Shown here: positions 9,446 through 18,847 of the stretch, piece by piece | Layout of the letters: each line of letters begins with the position of its first letter | How positions within the stretch are numbered: position 1 is the stretch's first letter | Origin: Pediococcus stilesii | GTDB lineage: Bacteria > Bacillota > Bacilli > Lactobacillales > Lactobacillaceae | Reading direction: 5' to 3' | Length of the DNA stretch: 64,000 nucleotides | Assembly (NCBI RefSeq): GCF_001437075.1 | Contig: NZ_JQBX01000003.1 | Location: forward strand, 56,559-120,558 | The notes under the pieces: model-generated | Told to the model about the DNA's origin: nothing | The model's input: only the letters and a program-made list of their open reading frames with translations | Databases searched by the model: none | Position numbers and translations under genes: made by a program

Positions 9446-9454
9446 TATGCAAAA

Positions 9455-9487
9455 CAAAAAGGTTTAACCGTAGCGGTCAAACCTTTA
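9455..9487 (-). terminator. Intrinsic terminator after rlmCD
   Basis: Minus-strand AAAGGTTTGACC pairs with GGTTAAACCTTT around a short loop, followed by TTTTGTTTT. It lies 13 bases past the methyltransferase stop, back to back with the plus-strand terminator. Confidence 0.8.
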
Positions 9488-9499
9488 AAAATATTTTAG

Positions 9500-10870
9500 T
9501 TAGTCTTTACGTTCCAAAACCGTCACACTCTCCACGTGAGGCGTCTGTGGGAATTGATCAACTGGGACAATTGGTTGGTTTACATCGTATCCTTGTTCTC
9601 CAAAACGTTCAATGTCACGAACCAAGGTTGCAGGATTGCAACTAACATAAACAACGCGAGTCGGTTGCATTGCAACGGTAGCATCAATAACACTTTGATC
9701 CAATCCCTTCCGTGGCGGATCAACCACGACAACGTCTGGTTTTAGTCCGTCTGCTTGCCATGTTTGCATCTGATCCTCAGCTTTACCAACAACGAATTCG
9801 GTGTTGGTTGCATTGTTTTGGAATGCGTTAATTTTGGCGTCTTGAACTGCCTCTTTAACAATCTCAACTCCATAAACTTTCTTAGCTGCCTGAGCCATCG
9901 CTAATGAAATTGTTCCAATCCCACTATAAACGTCTAAAACTGTCTCATTCCCAGTTAGACCCGCTTTTTCAATCGCAAGCTGATATAATTTTTCCGTTTG
10001 AAGTGGATTAACTTGGTAGAAAGAATGCGCTGAAATAATGAAATCTTGACCAAGCAATTCGTCGTGAATAACAGATTCACCGGCTAAAACCCGGTCTTCT
10101 TCACCCATAATTACGTTGGTCTGTTTATAGTTAATATTTTGGATAACGCTCACTACGCCGTCAATTTGCGTAATTGCAGCCGTAATTTCATCAAGATGTG
10201 GAACGTCTTTAGTTCTAGTGATTAAAACCACCATCACTTGACCGGAACGACGTCCTCGCCGCACCATAATGTTTCGGATAATCCCCTTATGATTAATTTC
10301 ATCGTAAGGTTCAACCCGGTATTCTCGAAGAATATCACGTACTTTAACAATCACTTGGTCAATGATCGGATCTTGAATATAGAAATCTTCGATTGGAACT
10401 AGGTCATGACTATTGCGTTTAAAGAAACCTGTTTCCAGTTGGCCTTTAATTTTTCGAACTGGAATTTGTGCCTTATTTCGATAACCAGTCGGATCTTCCA
10501 TTCCAATCGTATCGGCAACTTCAATTTTTTCCAAATGAGATTTCTTTAGAAGATTGTTAATTTGATTTTGTTTAAACTTCAACTGAGCATCATAAGTTAA
10601 ATGCTGCAATGGTGCGATCCCGGTTTGTGTATATGCCGCGCCATTGCCGGCAACTCGATCGGGACTTTCTTCTAAAACCTTTTCAACACGTCCAAAGGCA
10701 AAGTTCTTTTGAACCTTGGTTATCTTAGACTCAATTTTTTCGCCAGGAATACTGTCCGCAATAAAAATTGGGAAATGCTCAATTTTGGCGACTCCCATCC
10801 CTTGATATGTCAAATCTTCAATTTTAACGGTATAGATTTTATTTTTTTCAACTGGTGCTTTAATTTTCAT
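9500..10870 (-). CDS. rlmCD: 23S rRNA (uracil-C5)-methyltransferase RlmCD-like
   Basis: SAM-dependent enzyme making m5U in 23S rRNA (U747/U1939 class; one RlmCD does both in many Firmicutes). A TRAM domain covers about residues 8-65 (DLTYQGMGVAKIE). The SAM motif VLDVYSGIGTISL is near residue 315. The catalytic cysteine lies in YVSCNPATLVRD, and the DPPRKGLD motif is present. The Fe-S cysteine cluster seen in E. coli RlmD is absent: around residues 73-90 the sequence has no Cys. Length is 456. The subfamily (RlmC, RlmD or dual) cannot be settled from sequence alone. Confidence 0.9.
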   Translation of the reverse strand: MKIKAPVEKNKIYTVKIEDLTYQGMGVAKIEHFPIFIADSIPGEKIESKITKVQKNFAFGRVEKVLEESPDRVAGNGAAYTQTGIAPLQHLTYDAQLKFKQNQINNLLKKSHLEKIEVADTIGMEDPTGYRNKAQIPVRKIKGQLETGFFKRNSHDLVPIEDFYIQDPIIDQVIVKVRDILREYRVEPYDEINHKGIIRNIMVRRGRRSGQVMVVLITRTKDVPHLDEITAAITQIDGVVSVIQNINYKQTNVIMGEEDRVLAGESVIHDELLGQDFIISAHSFYQVNPLQTEKLYQLAIEKAGLTGNETVLDVYSGIGTISLAMAQAAKKVYGVEIVKEAVQDAKINAFQNNATNTEFVVGKAEDQMQTWQADGLKPDVVVVDPPRKGLDQSVIDATVAMQPTRVVYVSCNPATLVRDIERFGEQGYDVNQPIVPVDQFPQTPHVESVTVLERKD

Positions 10871-10895
10871 TTATTTCCCCTATTCATTTGCTGAT

Positions 10896-10933
10896 AAAAA
10901 CAGGCTGGCACTTCAGAATACCAACCTGTTTTT
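10896..10933 (-). terminator. Terminator between dagK and rlmCD
   Basis: AAAAACAGGCTGG pairs with CCAACCTGTTTTT around an 11-base loop; both strands end in A/T runs, so it may work in both directions. It lies about 60 bases past the dagK stop and just before rlmCD, which suggests separate transcription units. Confidence 0.8.
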
Positions 10934-10992
10934 ATTCTCATATAGCTACTCAAGAACTTTAACTCATTTCTACACAATTCTCAAGTTTTTAA

Positions 10993-11994
10993 CTATTTAA
11001 CATCCGTATCTTCTGGAAGATTTTCAACTTCTTCCACAAATTGTTGTTCTACTTGACGATACTGATCGTCCTCTTCCGCTAAACTAACCGGAACATCTTC
11101 TAAGTTAGTGAAAAAGTCAATGTGCCGTTTCAAATCTTTGAAGAGCATTGGGGCATCCCCACCATATTCACCATCTAAGTTAACCATTACTCGGTCATCT
11201 ACTGGGCGAACCGTAACTTTTCGAGCCTTGCGATAAATAATCCGTTTATCATCGACATGCTTACCATTCAGTGCTTTAACCATCAAATGCAACAAATCTG
11301 GCAAGTTTCCAGACTTTACGATAATCATTGTAAATTTACCGTCATCTAGCGAAGCATCCGGCACAATTTGTTCAAAACCGCCAATGGAGTTGGTTAACGC
11401 TAGAAAGAACATCGAGGCTTTTCCACGGTAATGTTCGCCGTCATACTCAATATCCATTTCGACAGGTTTCACACGTGGTAACATTTCAGCACCTTTAACA
11501 ATATAGGCTAAATATCCAAAAATGCTTTTTAAATTAGATGGAACATCGTAAGTCAGCTCCGTTAGTAACCCACCAGCCGCAATATTAATAAAGTAATTAT
11601 CACCAGCTTTGCCAATATCAATTTTCATTCGCTGATTTTGTAAAATTACTTTTGCGGCCGCGACGGGATCCTCTCGCGGAATTCTTAAAGCTCGCGCATA
11701 ATCATTCGTAGTTCCAGTTGGGATAATCGCCATTTTGGGTCGTCTTAACAATGGAGCGATTCCGTTAACTACCTCATTAATCGTTCCATCTCCGCCAGCC
11801 GCAATAATTAGATCAAATCCATCTTTTGCAGACCGTCGAGCCTCGTTTTTAGCAGAATCGGGTTCAGGTGTAGTAGCAAATGCACTAGTTTCGTATCCCG
11901 CTTTTTCGACTACTGCCAGAATCTCCACTAAGTGTTGCTTTATCATTTCCCGTCCTGAAGTTGGGTTATATATAATTCGCGCACGTTTCCGCAT
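10993..11994 (-). CDS. dagK: Diacylglycerol kinase (DagK/DgkB type)
   Basis: Soluble lipid kinase that recycles diacylglycerol (from lipoteichoic acid synthesis) to phosphatidic acid. The N-terminal RARIIYNPTSGRE and the nucleotide motif AAGGDGTINEVVNG (about residues 66-79) are typical, followed by IPTGTTNDYARAL. The C-terminal tail (about residues 300-333) is acidic and low-complexity. Length is 333. It lies 27 bases after gatB in the same direction, the usual gatCAB-dagK-rlmCD order of lactobacilli. Confidence 0.95.
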   Translation of the reverse strand: MRKRARIIYNPTSGREMIKQHLVEILAVVEKAGYETSAFATTPEPDSAKNEARRSAKDGFDLIIAAGGDGTINEVVNGIAPLLRRPKMAIIPTGTTNDYARALRIPREDPVAAAKVILQNQRMKIDIGKAGDNYFINIAAGGLLTELTYDVPSNLKSIFGYLAYIVKGAEMLPRVKPVEMDIEYDGEHYRGKASMFFLALTNSIGGFEQIVPDASLDDGKFTMIIVKSGNLPDLLHLMVKALNGKHVDDKRIIYRKARKVTVRPVDDRVMVNLDGEYGGDAPMLFKDLKRHIDFFTNLEDVPVSLAEEDDQYRQVEQQFVEEVENLPEDTDVK

Positions 11995-12021
11995 CGTACG
12001 TCTTCCTCCGATTCTTATCCT

Positions 12022-13449
12022 CTAACGAGAGTTAAGCTCTTTCATTAGGATCTGATTGACCACTTTAGGGTTGGCCTGTCCCTTTGTTTGCTTCATAATC
12101 TGACCGACTAAGAACCCAACGGCACGATCTTTACCGTTCTTAAAGTCAGCTACTGATTGTTCGTTGTCATCAACCGTTTTAACTATAATCGGCGTTAATA
12201 CGGCAGGATCTGATAACTGAACGAGTCCCTTTGCTTTTACCCATGCGGTCGGTTCTTCGCCTTGCGTAATCGCCTTAAAAACTTTTTTGGCAATTTTAGA
12301 TGAAATCGTCTCATCGCTGATCATTTTCACCATATTAGCCAAGTTTTCCGGGGTAATCTTGGTGTCTTGAAGATCCATTTTTTGATCGTTCAAGTACGCA
12401 TTTACATCACCCATTAAATAGTTTGCTGTAAGTTTCGCATCCGCACCATAATTAATTGCCGCTTCAAAGAAGTCAGACATCTCTTTGGTTTGGGTTAGAA
12501 CCATTGCATCATAGTCTGTAACGCCCAACTCGTTCACATAACGTGCCCGACGTTTTCCGGGCATTTCAGGCATTTTAGCTTCAACATCTTTAATCCATTC
12601 ATCACTGATCGTAATGCTTGGTAAATCAGGTTCTGGGAAATAACGGTAATCGTCCGCGCCTTCCTTGACACGCATCAAAATTGTTTCTCCACTAGCTTCA
12701 TCATAACGTCTAGTTTCAGGACGAACTTCCCCGCCCGCTAACAAAATCTTTTGCTGTCTTTTTTCTTCAAACGCGAGCCCCTTACGGACAAAATTAAACG
12801 AGTTAATATTTTTTAATTCCGCTTTAGTTCCATATTGTTCTGAACCAATCGGCCGAATTGAAATATTAACATCGACACGCATTGAACCTTCTTCCATCTT
12901 CACATCAGAAATTCCAGTAAACTGGATTCTCTGCCGTAATGCTTCCAAATAAGCATACGCCTCATCTGGCGATTCAATATCTGGTTTTGAAACAATTTCA
13001 ATTAGTGGCGTACCTTGCCGGTTTAAATCAACATAAGAATAGCCATTTGGATTATGGGTATTTTTACCCGCATCCTCTTCAATATGCATTTCAGCGATAC
13101 CGACTTTTTTCTTTTTTCCTTCAACTTCGATCTCAATCCAGCCATCCGTACCAATTGGAGTATCCGCCTGGGTTACTTGATATGCTTTAGGATTATCGGG
13201 ATAAAAGTAATTTTTTCGATCAAAATGTTGTGTTTTAGTAATATTGGCATGCAAAGCCTTGGCAGCCATCATTCCTGCTTCAACCACCCCTTTATTAGTT
13301 TGTGGTAGAACACCAGGGTAACCCCAATCGATTACATTTGTATTTGCATTCGGTTGATCACCAAATTCAACCGGCGAAGGACTAAAAATCTTAGAATTAG
13401 TTTTTAATTCAATATGAACTTCGAGTCCGATAGTTGTTTTAAAATTCAT
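12022..13449 (-). CDS. gatB: Aspartyl/glutamyl-tRNA amidotransferase subunit B
   Basis: Kinase/tRNA-binding subunit of GatCAB, which converts Glu-tRNA(Gln) (and Asp-tRNA(Asn)) to the amide form. The N-terminus [19 protein letters not shown] and the [16 protein letters not shown] signature (about residues 79-94) are clear. The C-terminal YqeY-like tail runs to residue 475. The ATG overlaps the gatA stop (TAATG), indicating translational coupling. Confidence 0.97.
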   Translation of the reverse strand: MNFKTTIGLEVHIELKTNSKIFSPSPVEFGDQPNANTNVIDWGYPGVLPQTNKGVVEAGMMAAKALHANITKTQHFDRKNYFYPDNPKAYQVTQADTPIGTDGWIEIEVEGKKKKVGIAEMHIEEDAGKNTHNPNGYSYVDLNRQGTPLIEIVSKPDIESPDEAYAYLEALRQRIQFTGISDVKMEEGSMRVDVNISIRPIGSEQYGTKAELKNINSFNFVRKGLAFEEKRQQKILLAGGEVRPETRRYDEASGETILMRVKEGADDYRYFPEPDLPSITISDEWIKDVEAKMPEMPGKRRARYVNELGVTDYDAMVLTQTKEMSDFFEAAINYGADAKLTANYLMGDVNAYLNDQKMDLQDTKITPENLANMVKMISDETISSKIAKKVFKAITQGEEPTAWVKAKGLVQLSDPAVLTPIIVKTVDDNEQSVADFKNGKDRAVGFLVGQIMKQTKGQANPKVVNQILMKELNSR

Positions 13450-14909
13450 TATTTGTCCTCCATTTCAGGATGTTTTTGATGAAAATCAGTAGCCTTTTCA
13501 AACGCAGCACCAGCTTGATACATGGTTTCTTCATCAAAAGGTTTCGCAATTATCTGTAATCCAACTGGCATGCCATCAACAAAACCGGCTGGTAGAGACA
13601 TCGCTGGTAATCCCGCTAGATTAACTGGAATTGTCAAAATATCATTCATGTACATTGTTGTCGGATCGTCGACTTCCGCTCCAATTGCATAAGCTGGAGT
13701 AGGTGCCGTTGGTCCGATAATTAAATCGTAATTTTCAAAAACCTGATTAAAGTCATTAATAATTAAAGTACGTACCTGTGCGGCCTTTTTAAAGTACGCA
13801 TCATACGATCCTGCCGAAAGAGAGTATGTTCCCAACATAATCCGGCGCTTAACTTCATCACCAAACCCTTCTGAACGTGTTTTAACATAAACGTCTTCTA
13901 AACTTTTCACATCATCAGCGCGGTATCCGTAACGAATCCCGTCGAAACGCTGTAAATTAGATGAAGCTTCCGAAGAGCCAATAATATAATATGCGGCAAC
14001 TCCGTAGTTACTACGGGGTAAAGAAATTTCTTCAACAACCGCGCCTAAATCCGTTAAAACTTGAACGGCTTCTTGAATAACCGCTTTAACCGCTTCATCA
14101 ATTCCTTCTCCGAGGTATTCTTTAGGTAAACCAATTTTCATTCCCTTAATATCTTTACCAATCTTCGACGCAAAATCGGGAACTTCTTTATCTGAACTAG
14201 TCAAATCGCGTTCATCTAATCCAGCAATTATATTAAGTAAAGCTGCATTATCCTCAACCGAGCGGGTCATTGGACCAATTTGATCAAGGCTTGAACCAAA
14301 GGCAATCAATCCATAACGTGAGATTCGACCATAAGTTGGCTTAACCCCAACAATTCCGGTATAAGAAGCCGGTTGTCTGATTGAACCACCTGTATCTGAT
14401 CCTAAAGCCGCAATTGAATTGCCGGCAGAAACTGTTGTTGCTGATCCACCAGAAGATCCACCTGGAACCTTCGTATGATCCCAAGGATTATGTGTATCGC
14501 CAAAGAATGATGTTTCTGTTGAGCCTCCCATTGCAAACTCATCCATATTGGTCTTACCAATAATGATTACATCGTGAGCTTGCAACCGTTCAACCACCGT
14601 TGCATCATAAATTGGTGTAAAATTACCCAGCATTTTTGAAGCAGCCGTCGTTTTTAATCCCTTAGTAATAATATTATCCTTAACTGCAATTGGAATTCCA
14701 GCCCAAATATTATCAGGATCAATCCCCTTTTCATCAATTTCTTTGGCCTTTGACAAGGCATCCGTTCGATTAATGGTGATAAAGTCGTTTAATACTTTTT
14801 GATCGGCTTCAATTTGGTCTAAGGTTTGTGAAACTAGTTCTGTAACCGTTAATTCCTTATCAACTAATTTTTGATGGAGTTCACTAACACTAATATCAAA
14901 AAATTTCAT
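13449..14909 (-). CDS. gatA: Aspartyl/glutamyl-tRNA amidotransferase subunit A
   Basis: Glutaminase subunit of GatCAB. Amidase-signature catalytic triad: Lys in AVKDNI (about residue 76), cis-Ser in GGSSGGSA (about residue 151), and Ser in [11 protein letters not shown] (about residue 175). Length 486 is normal. Its start overlaps the gatC stop and its stop overlaps the gatB start, both as TAATG, so the three subunits are made together. Confidence 0.98.
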   Translation of the reverse strand: MKFFDISVSELHQKLVDKELTVTELVSQTLDQIEADQKVLNDFITINRTDALSKAKEIDEKGIDPDNIWAGIPIAVKDNIITKGLKTTAASKMLGNFTPIYDATVVERLQAHDVIIIGKTNMDEFAMGGSTETSFFGDTHNPWDHTKVPGGSSGGSATTVSAGNSIAALGSDTGGSIRQPASYTGIVGVKPTYGRISRYGLIAFGSSLDQIGPMTRSVEDNAALLNIIAGLDERDLTSSDKEVPDFASKIGKDIKGMKIGLPKEYLGEGIDEAVKAVIQEAVQVLTDLGAVVEEISLPRSNYGVAAYYIIGSSEASSNLQRFDGIRYGYRADDVKSLEDVYVKTRSEGFGDEVKRRIMLGTYSLSAGSYDAYFKKAAQVRTLIINDFNQVFENYDLIIGPTAPTPAYAIGAEVDDPTTMYMNDILTIPVNLAGLPAMSLPAGFVDGMPVGLQIIAKPFDEETMYQAGAAFEKATDFHQKHPEMEDK

Positions 14910-15223
14910 TATGCTTCCTCACTTTCATCAAGAATTGCAGGGACTCTAATAAATCCATTTTCTGTATCTGGTGCATTAGCTAACAAAGCCTCTTTATCCC
15001 CAGAACGAACGGCAACATCTTCGCGCATTCGATTAAATTGATCCGTAACATTAAAGGTCGGTTTAACATTATCGGTATCAACCTCGTTCAAAGTATTTAC
15101 CATATCAATAATATCTTCAATTTGACCGGTAAATTTTTCAAGCTCGTTATCATTAAATTTCAGTTTTGCCAATGAGGCAACATGTGCTACATCAGCTTTG
15201 GTAATATTATTTTCAGTTGTCAT
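14909..15223 (-). CDS. gatC: Aspartyl/glutamyl-tRNA amidotransferase subunit C
   Basis: Small 104-residue linker subunit that stabilises GatA on GatB. The motif [21 protein letters not shown] at the N-terminus (given as about residues 11-31) and the R-x-D region NRMREDVAV are family features. First gene of gatCAB, 19 bases after camS, so it is probably transcribed with camS. Confidence 0.96.
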   Translation of the reverse strand: MTTENNITKADVAHVASLAKLKFNDNELEKFTGQIEDIIDMVNTLNEVDTDNVKPTFNVTDQFNRMREDVAVRSGDKEALLANAPDTENGFIRVPAILDESEEA

Positions 15224-15242
15224 TGAATTCTCCTTCTAAGAT

Positions 15243-16400
15243 TTAATAACTAGAAAAAACGTGGGAACTAAAGCTCTTTTCTTTAGCAGAACGTGATAAA
15301 AAGCTTTGTACATCATCGCTTGATCGGATTGTTATATCAATGTTAACACCACTTGGTAGATATTTTTCAGCCTGCGTCGATGCAAACTGGGTAAAGCTTT
15401 TAATCTCCGTTTCACTATAGAATTGAGTAGTGATGGTGACGCTCATCCCTTGCATTGCATCGCCTTTATAACGTGTTTTAGCCGTAATCCCACTCAAATT
15501 AGGAAAAAAGCTCTCAACCTGTGTTTTAAAATTGTCAAAGGCGGTTGAATCATTACTGTTAGGGGAACTTTCGTCATTGCCCAACGGATAAATCACATTT
15601 TTGTAATCTAAATTTTTCCATGCAGCAAGCTTTTCGCCACTATTATTGGTATATCTTATAAATGTCCCACCAGTCAAGCTGTCATTTGACGCTTGTTTAT
15701 AAACCGCAATTACGATTGGAACATTTTTAAATTCAGATTTCTTTCGCAGTCGCTTTAATACTTCTTTTGCAATTTCAGTACTTTTTGCTTTAATGTCAGC
15801 GTCTGAAATCTTAGTTTCGTATTCAGCCCCATATTGTTCTTTTTGATAATAGTCAACAGAATTCATGGCTAGTCCGATCGTCACACCTTTTAGCTTTAAA
15901 GATGTTCCTGACTTTTCCATATAGTCCTGCTCTTCTAATGCTTGCAAATAAATTGGATTCCGTTTTTCCGAATCTTTTGAGCCATTATCTTCAGGATTTA
16001 ATCCATCAGGATTGCTCTTGGATTTACGATCTAACCAATCCTGAACTGTATCCGTACTTAGGTACTGTCCCTCTTGAAAAATATACTTTGACGGCGAAAA
16101 AACGATTTTAGAAACATCTTGTAATCCACTTTCAAAACTCTTGGTATTATTAACATTTCCATTTTGATCGGCAGTTAAGCCTCTCGATTTACTGGTAACA
16201 TATCGCCCATTTTTAATGACCCCAGCATATTCGCCTGATGCTGATCCCGTCGTTTGGTAAGTATTCTTTTTATTTTTTTCACCAGTAACATTATTAGTGG
16301 AGGAAGACATTGATGAATTATCTAGGCTACCACACGCTGCTAAGCCAATTCCAACCAATAGTATTGCAACCAGTAAACTGATTTTTTTAGTTACATTCAT
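15243..16400 (-). CDS. camS: CamS family lipoprotein (sex-pheromone precursor family)
   Basis: Secreted lipoprotein, 385 residues. Signal peptide residues 1-22 end in the lipobox LAAC with Cys23. The processed lipoprotein signal peptides of the enterococcal and staphylococcal members act as pheromones; here the signal peptide core is LLVAILLVGIGLAAC. The mature protein is a CamS beta/alpha domain of unknown biochemical role. It usually sits between ligA and gatC; here pcrA is the direct upstream neighbour, 72 bases away, and ligA is absent. Confidence 0.93.
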   Translation of the reverse strand: MNVTKKISLLVAILLVGIGLAACGSLDNSSMSSSTNNVTGEKNKKNTYQTTGSASGEYAGVIKNGRYVTSKSRGLTADQNGNVNNTKSFESGLQDVSKIVFSPSKYIFQEGQYLSTDTVQDWLDRKSKSNPDGLNPEDNGSKDSEKRNPIYLQALEEQDYMEKSGTSLKLKGVTIGLAMNSVDYYQKEQYGAEYETKISDADIKAKSTEIAKEVLKRLRKKSEFKNVPIVIAVYKQASNDSLTGGTFIRYTNNSGEKLAAWKNLDYKNVIYPLGNDESSPNSNDSTAFDNFKTQVESFFPNLSGITAKTRYKGDAMQGMSVTITTQFYSETEIKSFTQFASTQAEKYLPSGVNIDITIRSSDDVQSFLSRSAKEKSFSSHVFSSY

Positions 16401-16472
16401 AAAAAAGGTTCCTCAAACTTTCATTTATCCCCTAATTATACCGCTACCTGAATAAATCATAAAATTAACTTA

Positions 16473-18749
16473 TTAAACCACACGTTTAATCGGTGCAAAG
16501 GCAGCTAACAATCGTTTAATCCCCTGATCTTTAAAGGCAATATCTAACTCTGCATCTTCGCCTGAGCCGGATACCTTAACGACCGTTCCGGTTCCCCATG
16601 CCTTATGTTGCACCTTATCTCCGGCCGCCCACTGAACTTTATCAGCTCCGGTACCAGTTGTTGATGCGACACTTGCGGAACGCGTGTTGCCATACACACT
16701 AGTTGTCGCACGTGCATTTCGACTTCGATCAAATGGATAGCTTTTAGCGGATGTTCCCGCCGCTTTTGTATGACCATCTTCATTTTCATTCTTCAGATAC
16801 TGTTGCCCAATTTCAGCTATGAAGCGTGAAGCAGGATTATTTTGCGATCGTCCATAAAGCATTCTGGAATAGGCATTTGTAATGTATAACTTTTTTTGAG
16901 CTCGAGTAATACCAACATATGCCAAACGGCGCTCTTCTTCTAGCTGATCTTGATCCATCATTGCTCTTGATAATGGAAAGATTCCGTCTTCCATTCCGAC
17001 CAGAAAAACTACCGGAAATTCTAGACCTTTAGCCGCATGAAGTGTCATCAATGTCACTGCTGAAGGTTCTTCCTCCACGTCGTCTTGATCAGAAACTAAT
17101 GCTAAATCGGCCAAAAAGTCAACAAGTTGAATATTATCACCATTTTCGTCGGCGATTTCATTACCTTCTGCTTCATTCTTATCGTCAAATTGCTTTGTTA
17201 CCGTTAAAAATTCATCAATATTTTCTAATCGAGCTTCCGACTCCATTGTTCGCGTATTTTCAAGCGCTCGACGGTATCCTGTCTTTTCCAAGACTTCTTC
17301 TGTTAAATCCGTGATACTTAGAAATTCGCCCTCTTTGCGTAAAGCATCAATGGTTTTAGCAAAGTCTTCAATTGAATTACGTGCTCTGCTGGAAATGCCA
17401 TTGGCAATTTGAACGCTTCGAGCGGCTTTTAGTAGTGACCAATTATTTTCATTAGCAAAAGCTTGTAGTTTAGCTAGCGAAGTAGCTCCAATCCCACGTT
17501 TAGGTTCGTTAATTACCCTCTCAAAACTCATTGAATCGTCTTCATTGGCGATCAAAGTAAGGTAACTCAAAACATCCCTAATTTCTTTACGATCGTAAAA
17601 TTTATGCCCACCAACCATGATGTACGGGATATTGGTCTTTACAAAAGTATCTTCAATTAGACGAGATTGAGCATTTGTTCGATACAAAATTGCAAAATCA
17701 CCATAGTTTAAATGATTTTCCTTAATTTGTTCACGAATTTTTTGGACAATAAAATGAACTTCGTCGTTTCCGGTTTGACCACGATAGTATGAAATTTTAT
17801 CGCCCTCATTGTTATCCGTCCAAAGTTCCTTTGGCTTTCTTTCAACATTATTCTTAATTACATCATTGGCGGCATTTAAAATATTTTTTGTTGAACGATA
17901 ATTTTGTTCCAACATAACCGTTTTTGAATCTGGATAGTCGGTCTCAAAATTCATAATATTTTGCATATCAGCACCACGCCAACCGTAAATACTTTGATCA
18001 GAATCACCAACCACACATATGTTTCGGAACCGTTTTGCTAACATACTTACCAACTGATACTGAGCCTGGTTAGTATCTTGGTATTCATCGACATGGATGT
18101 AATGAAATTTATTTTGATAAAACTCTAAAGTTTCAGGATTCTTTTCAAATAAACTAATTGTTTGCATGATTAAATCGTCAAAATCTAATGCTTGGTTAAT
18201 CTTCAATCGTTTCTGATATTCCTCATAAATATCTGCAACCACGTTTTCATACGGCGTACTTGCCGCTTCACGATACATTAGTGGCGTCTTTAGGTCATTT
18301 TTAGCATTTGAAATTGTTCCTAATACTGAACGCGGATCAAACTTTTTCGGATCATAATTAAGATCGGCCAAAATATGCTTGATTAATGTTTTTTGTTCAC
18401 TCGGATCTGCAATCGAAAAGGCCCGATTATAACCAATTTGATCAATATTTTGTCTTAAAATACGAACGCAAAGGGCATGGAAGGTTGATACCCAAATTTC
18501 AGAGGCAACTTCTCCTAACAAATTAGCAACACGTTCGCGCATTTCTCGTGCGGCTTTGTTTGTAAAGGTAATTGCCAAAACATTCCATGGATTAACGTCT
18601 TTTTCTTCAATTAAGTAGGCCACCCGATGAGTTAGCACACGTGTCTTACCACTGCCGGCCCCAGCCATGATTAAAAGCGGACCATCCGTTGTTTGGACCG
18701 CTTCTTTTTGCATGTCATTAAGCCCTTTTAATAAATTAACTTCTGGCAA
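16473..18749 (-). CDS. pcrA: ATP-dependent DNA helicase PcrA (UvrD/Rep family)
   Basis: 3'-5' helicase for repair and for clearing replication-transcription conflicts. Motif I is MAGAGSGKT (about residues 29-37), motif II DEYQDTN, motif III GDSDQSIYGWRGAD, motif V TLHAAKGLEF, and motif VI GITRAQKKL. The C-terminal Tudor-like RNA-polymerase-binding region is GDKVQHKAWGTGTVVKVSG. I chose the TTG at 18749 (10 bases after GAGAGG); a TTG at 18758 lies only one base after that site. About 758 residues. ligA, the usual downstream neighbour, is missing. Confidence 0.96.
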   Translation of the reverse strand: MPEVNLLKGLNDMQKEAVQTTDGPLLIMAGAGSGKTRVLTHRVAYLIEEKDVNPWNVLAITFTNKAAREMRERVANLLGEVASEIWVSTFHALCVRILRQNIDQIGYNRAFSIADPSEQKTLIKHILADLNYDPKKFDPRSVLGTISNAKNDLKTPLMYREAASTPYENVVADIYEEYQKRLKINQALDFDDLIMQTISLFEKNPETLEFYQNKFHYIHVDEYQDTNQAQYQLVSMLAKRFRNICVVGDSDQSIYGWRGADMQNIMNFETDYPDSKTVMLEQNYRSTKNILNAANDVIKNNVERKPKELWTDNNEGDKISYYRGQTGNDEVHFIVQKIREQIKENHLNYGDFAILYRTNAQSRLIEDTFVKTNIPYIMVGGHKFYDRKEIRDVLSYLTLIANEDDSMSFERVINEPKRGIGATSLAKLQAFANENNWSLLKAARSVQIANGISSRARNSIEDFAKTIDALRKEGEFLSITDLTEEVLEKTGYRRALENTRTMESEARLENIDEFLTVTKQFDDKNEAEGNEIADENGDNIQLVDFLADLALVSDQDDVEEEPSAVTLMTLHAAKGLEFPVVFLVGMEDGIFPLSRAMMDQDQLEEERRLAYVGITRAQKKLYITNAYSRMLYGRSQNNPASRFIAEIGQQYLKNENEDGHTKAAGTSAKSYPFDRSRNARATTSVYGNTRSASVASTTGTGADKVQWAAGDKVQHKAWGTGTVVKVSGSGEDAELDIAFKDQGIKRLLAAFAPIKRVV

Positions 18750-18803
18750 TTTATTCAATCCTCTCTATTCCTTGTTTGCTGATTCCTAAAATAACCACAG
18801 ACC

Positions 18804-18812
18804 ATTATAGCA
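18804..18812 (-). promoter_or_regulatory. Extended -10 promoter for pcrA
   Basis: Minus-strand TGCTATAAT matches the extended -10 consensus, about 55 bases before pcrA. It partly overlaps the U tract of the preceding terminator, so termination and re-initiation are packed together. Confidence 0.6.
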
Positions 18813-18840
18813 AAAAAAGCCGGCTCATTTACCGACTTTA
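18812..18840 (-). terminator. Intrinsic terminator after the PurK-like gene
   Basis: Minus-strand AAAGTCGG pairs with CCGGCTTT (one G-T pair) around an 8-base loop, followed by T7 counting the stem end. It lies 8 bases past the stop. Confidence 0.8.
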
Positions 18841-18847
18841 AAGACTT

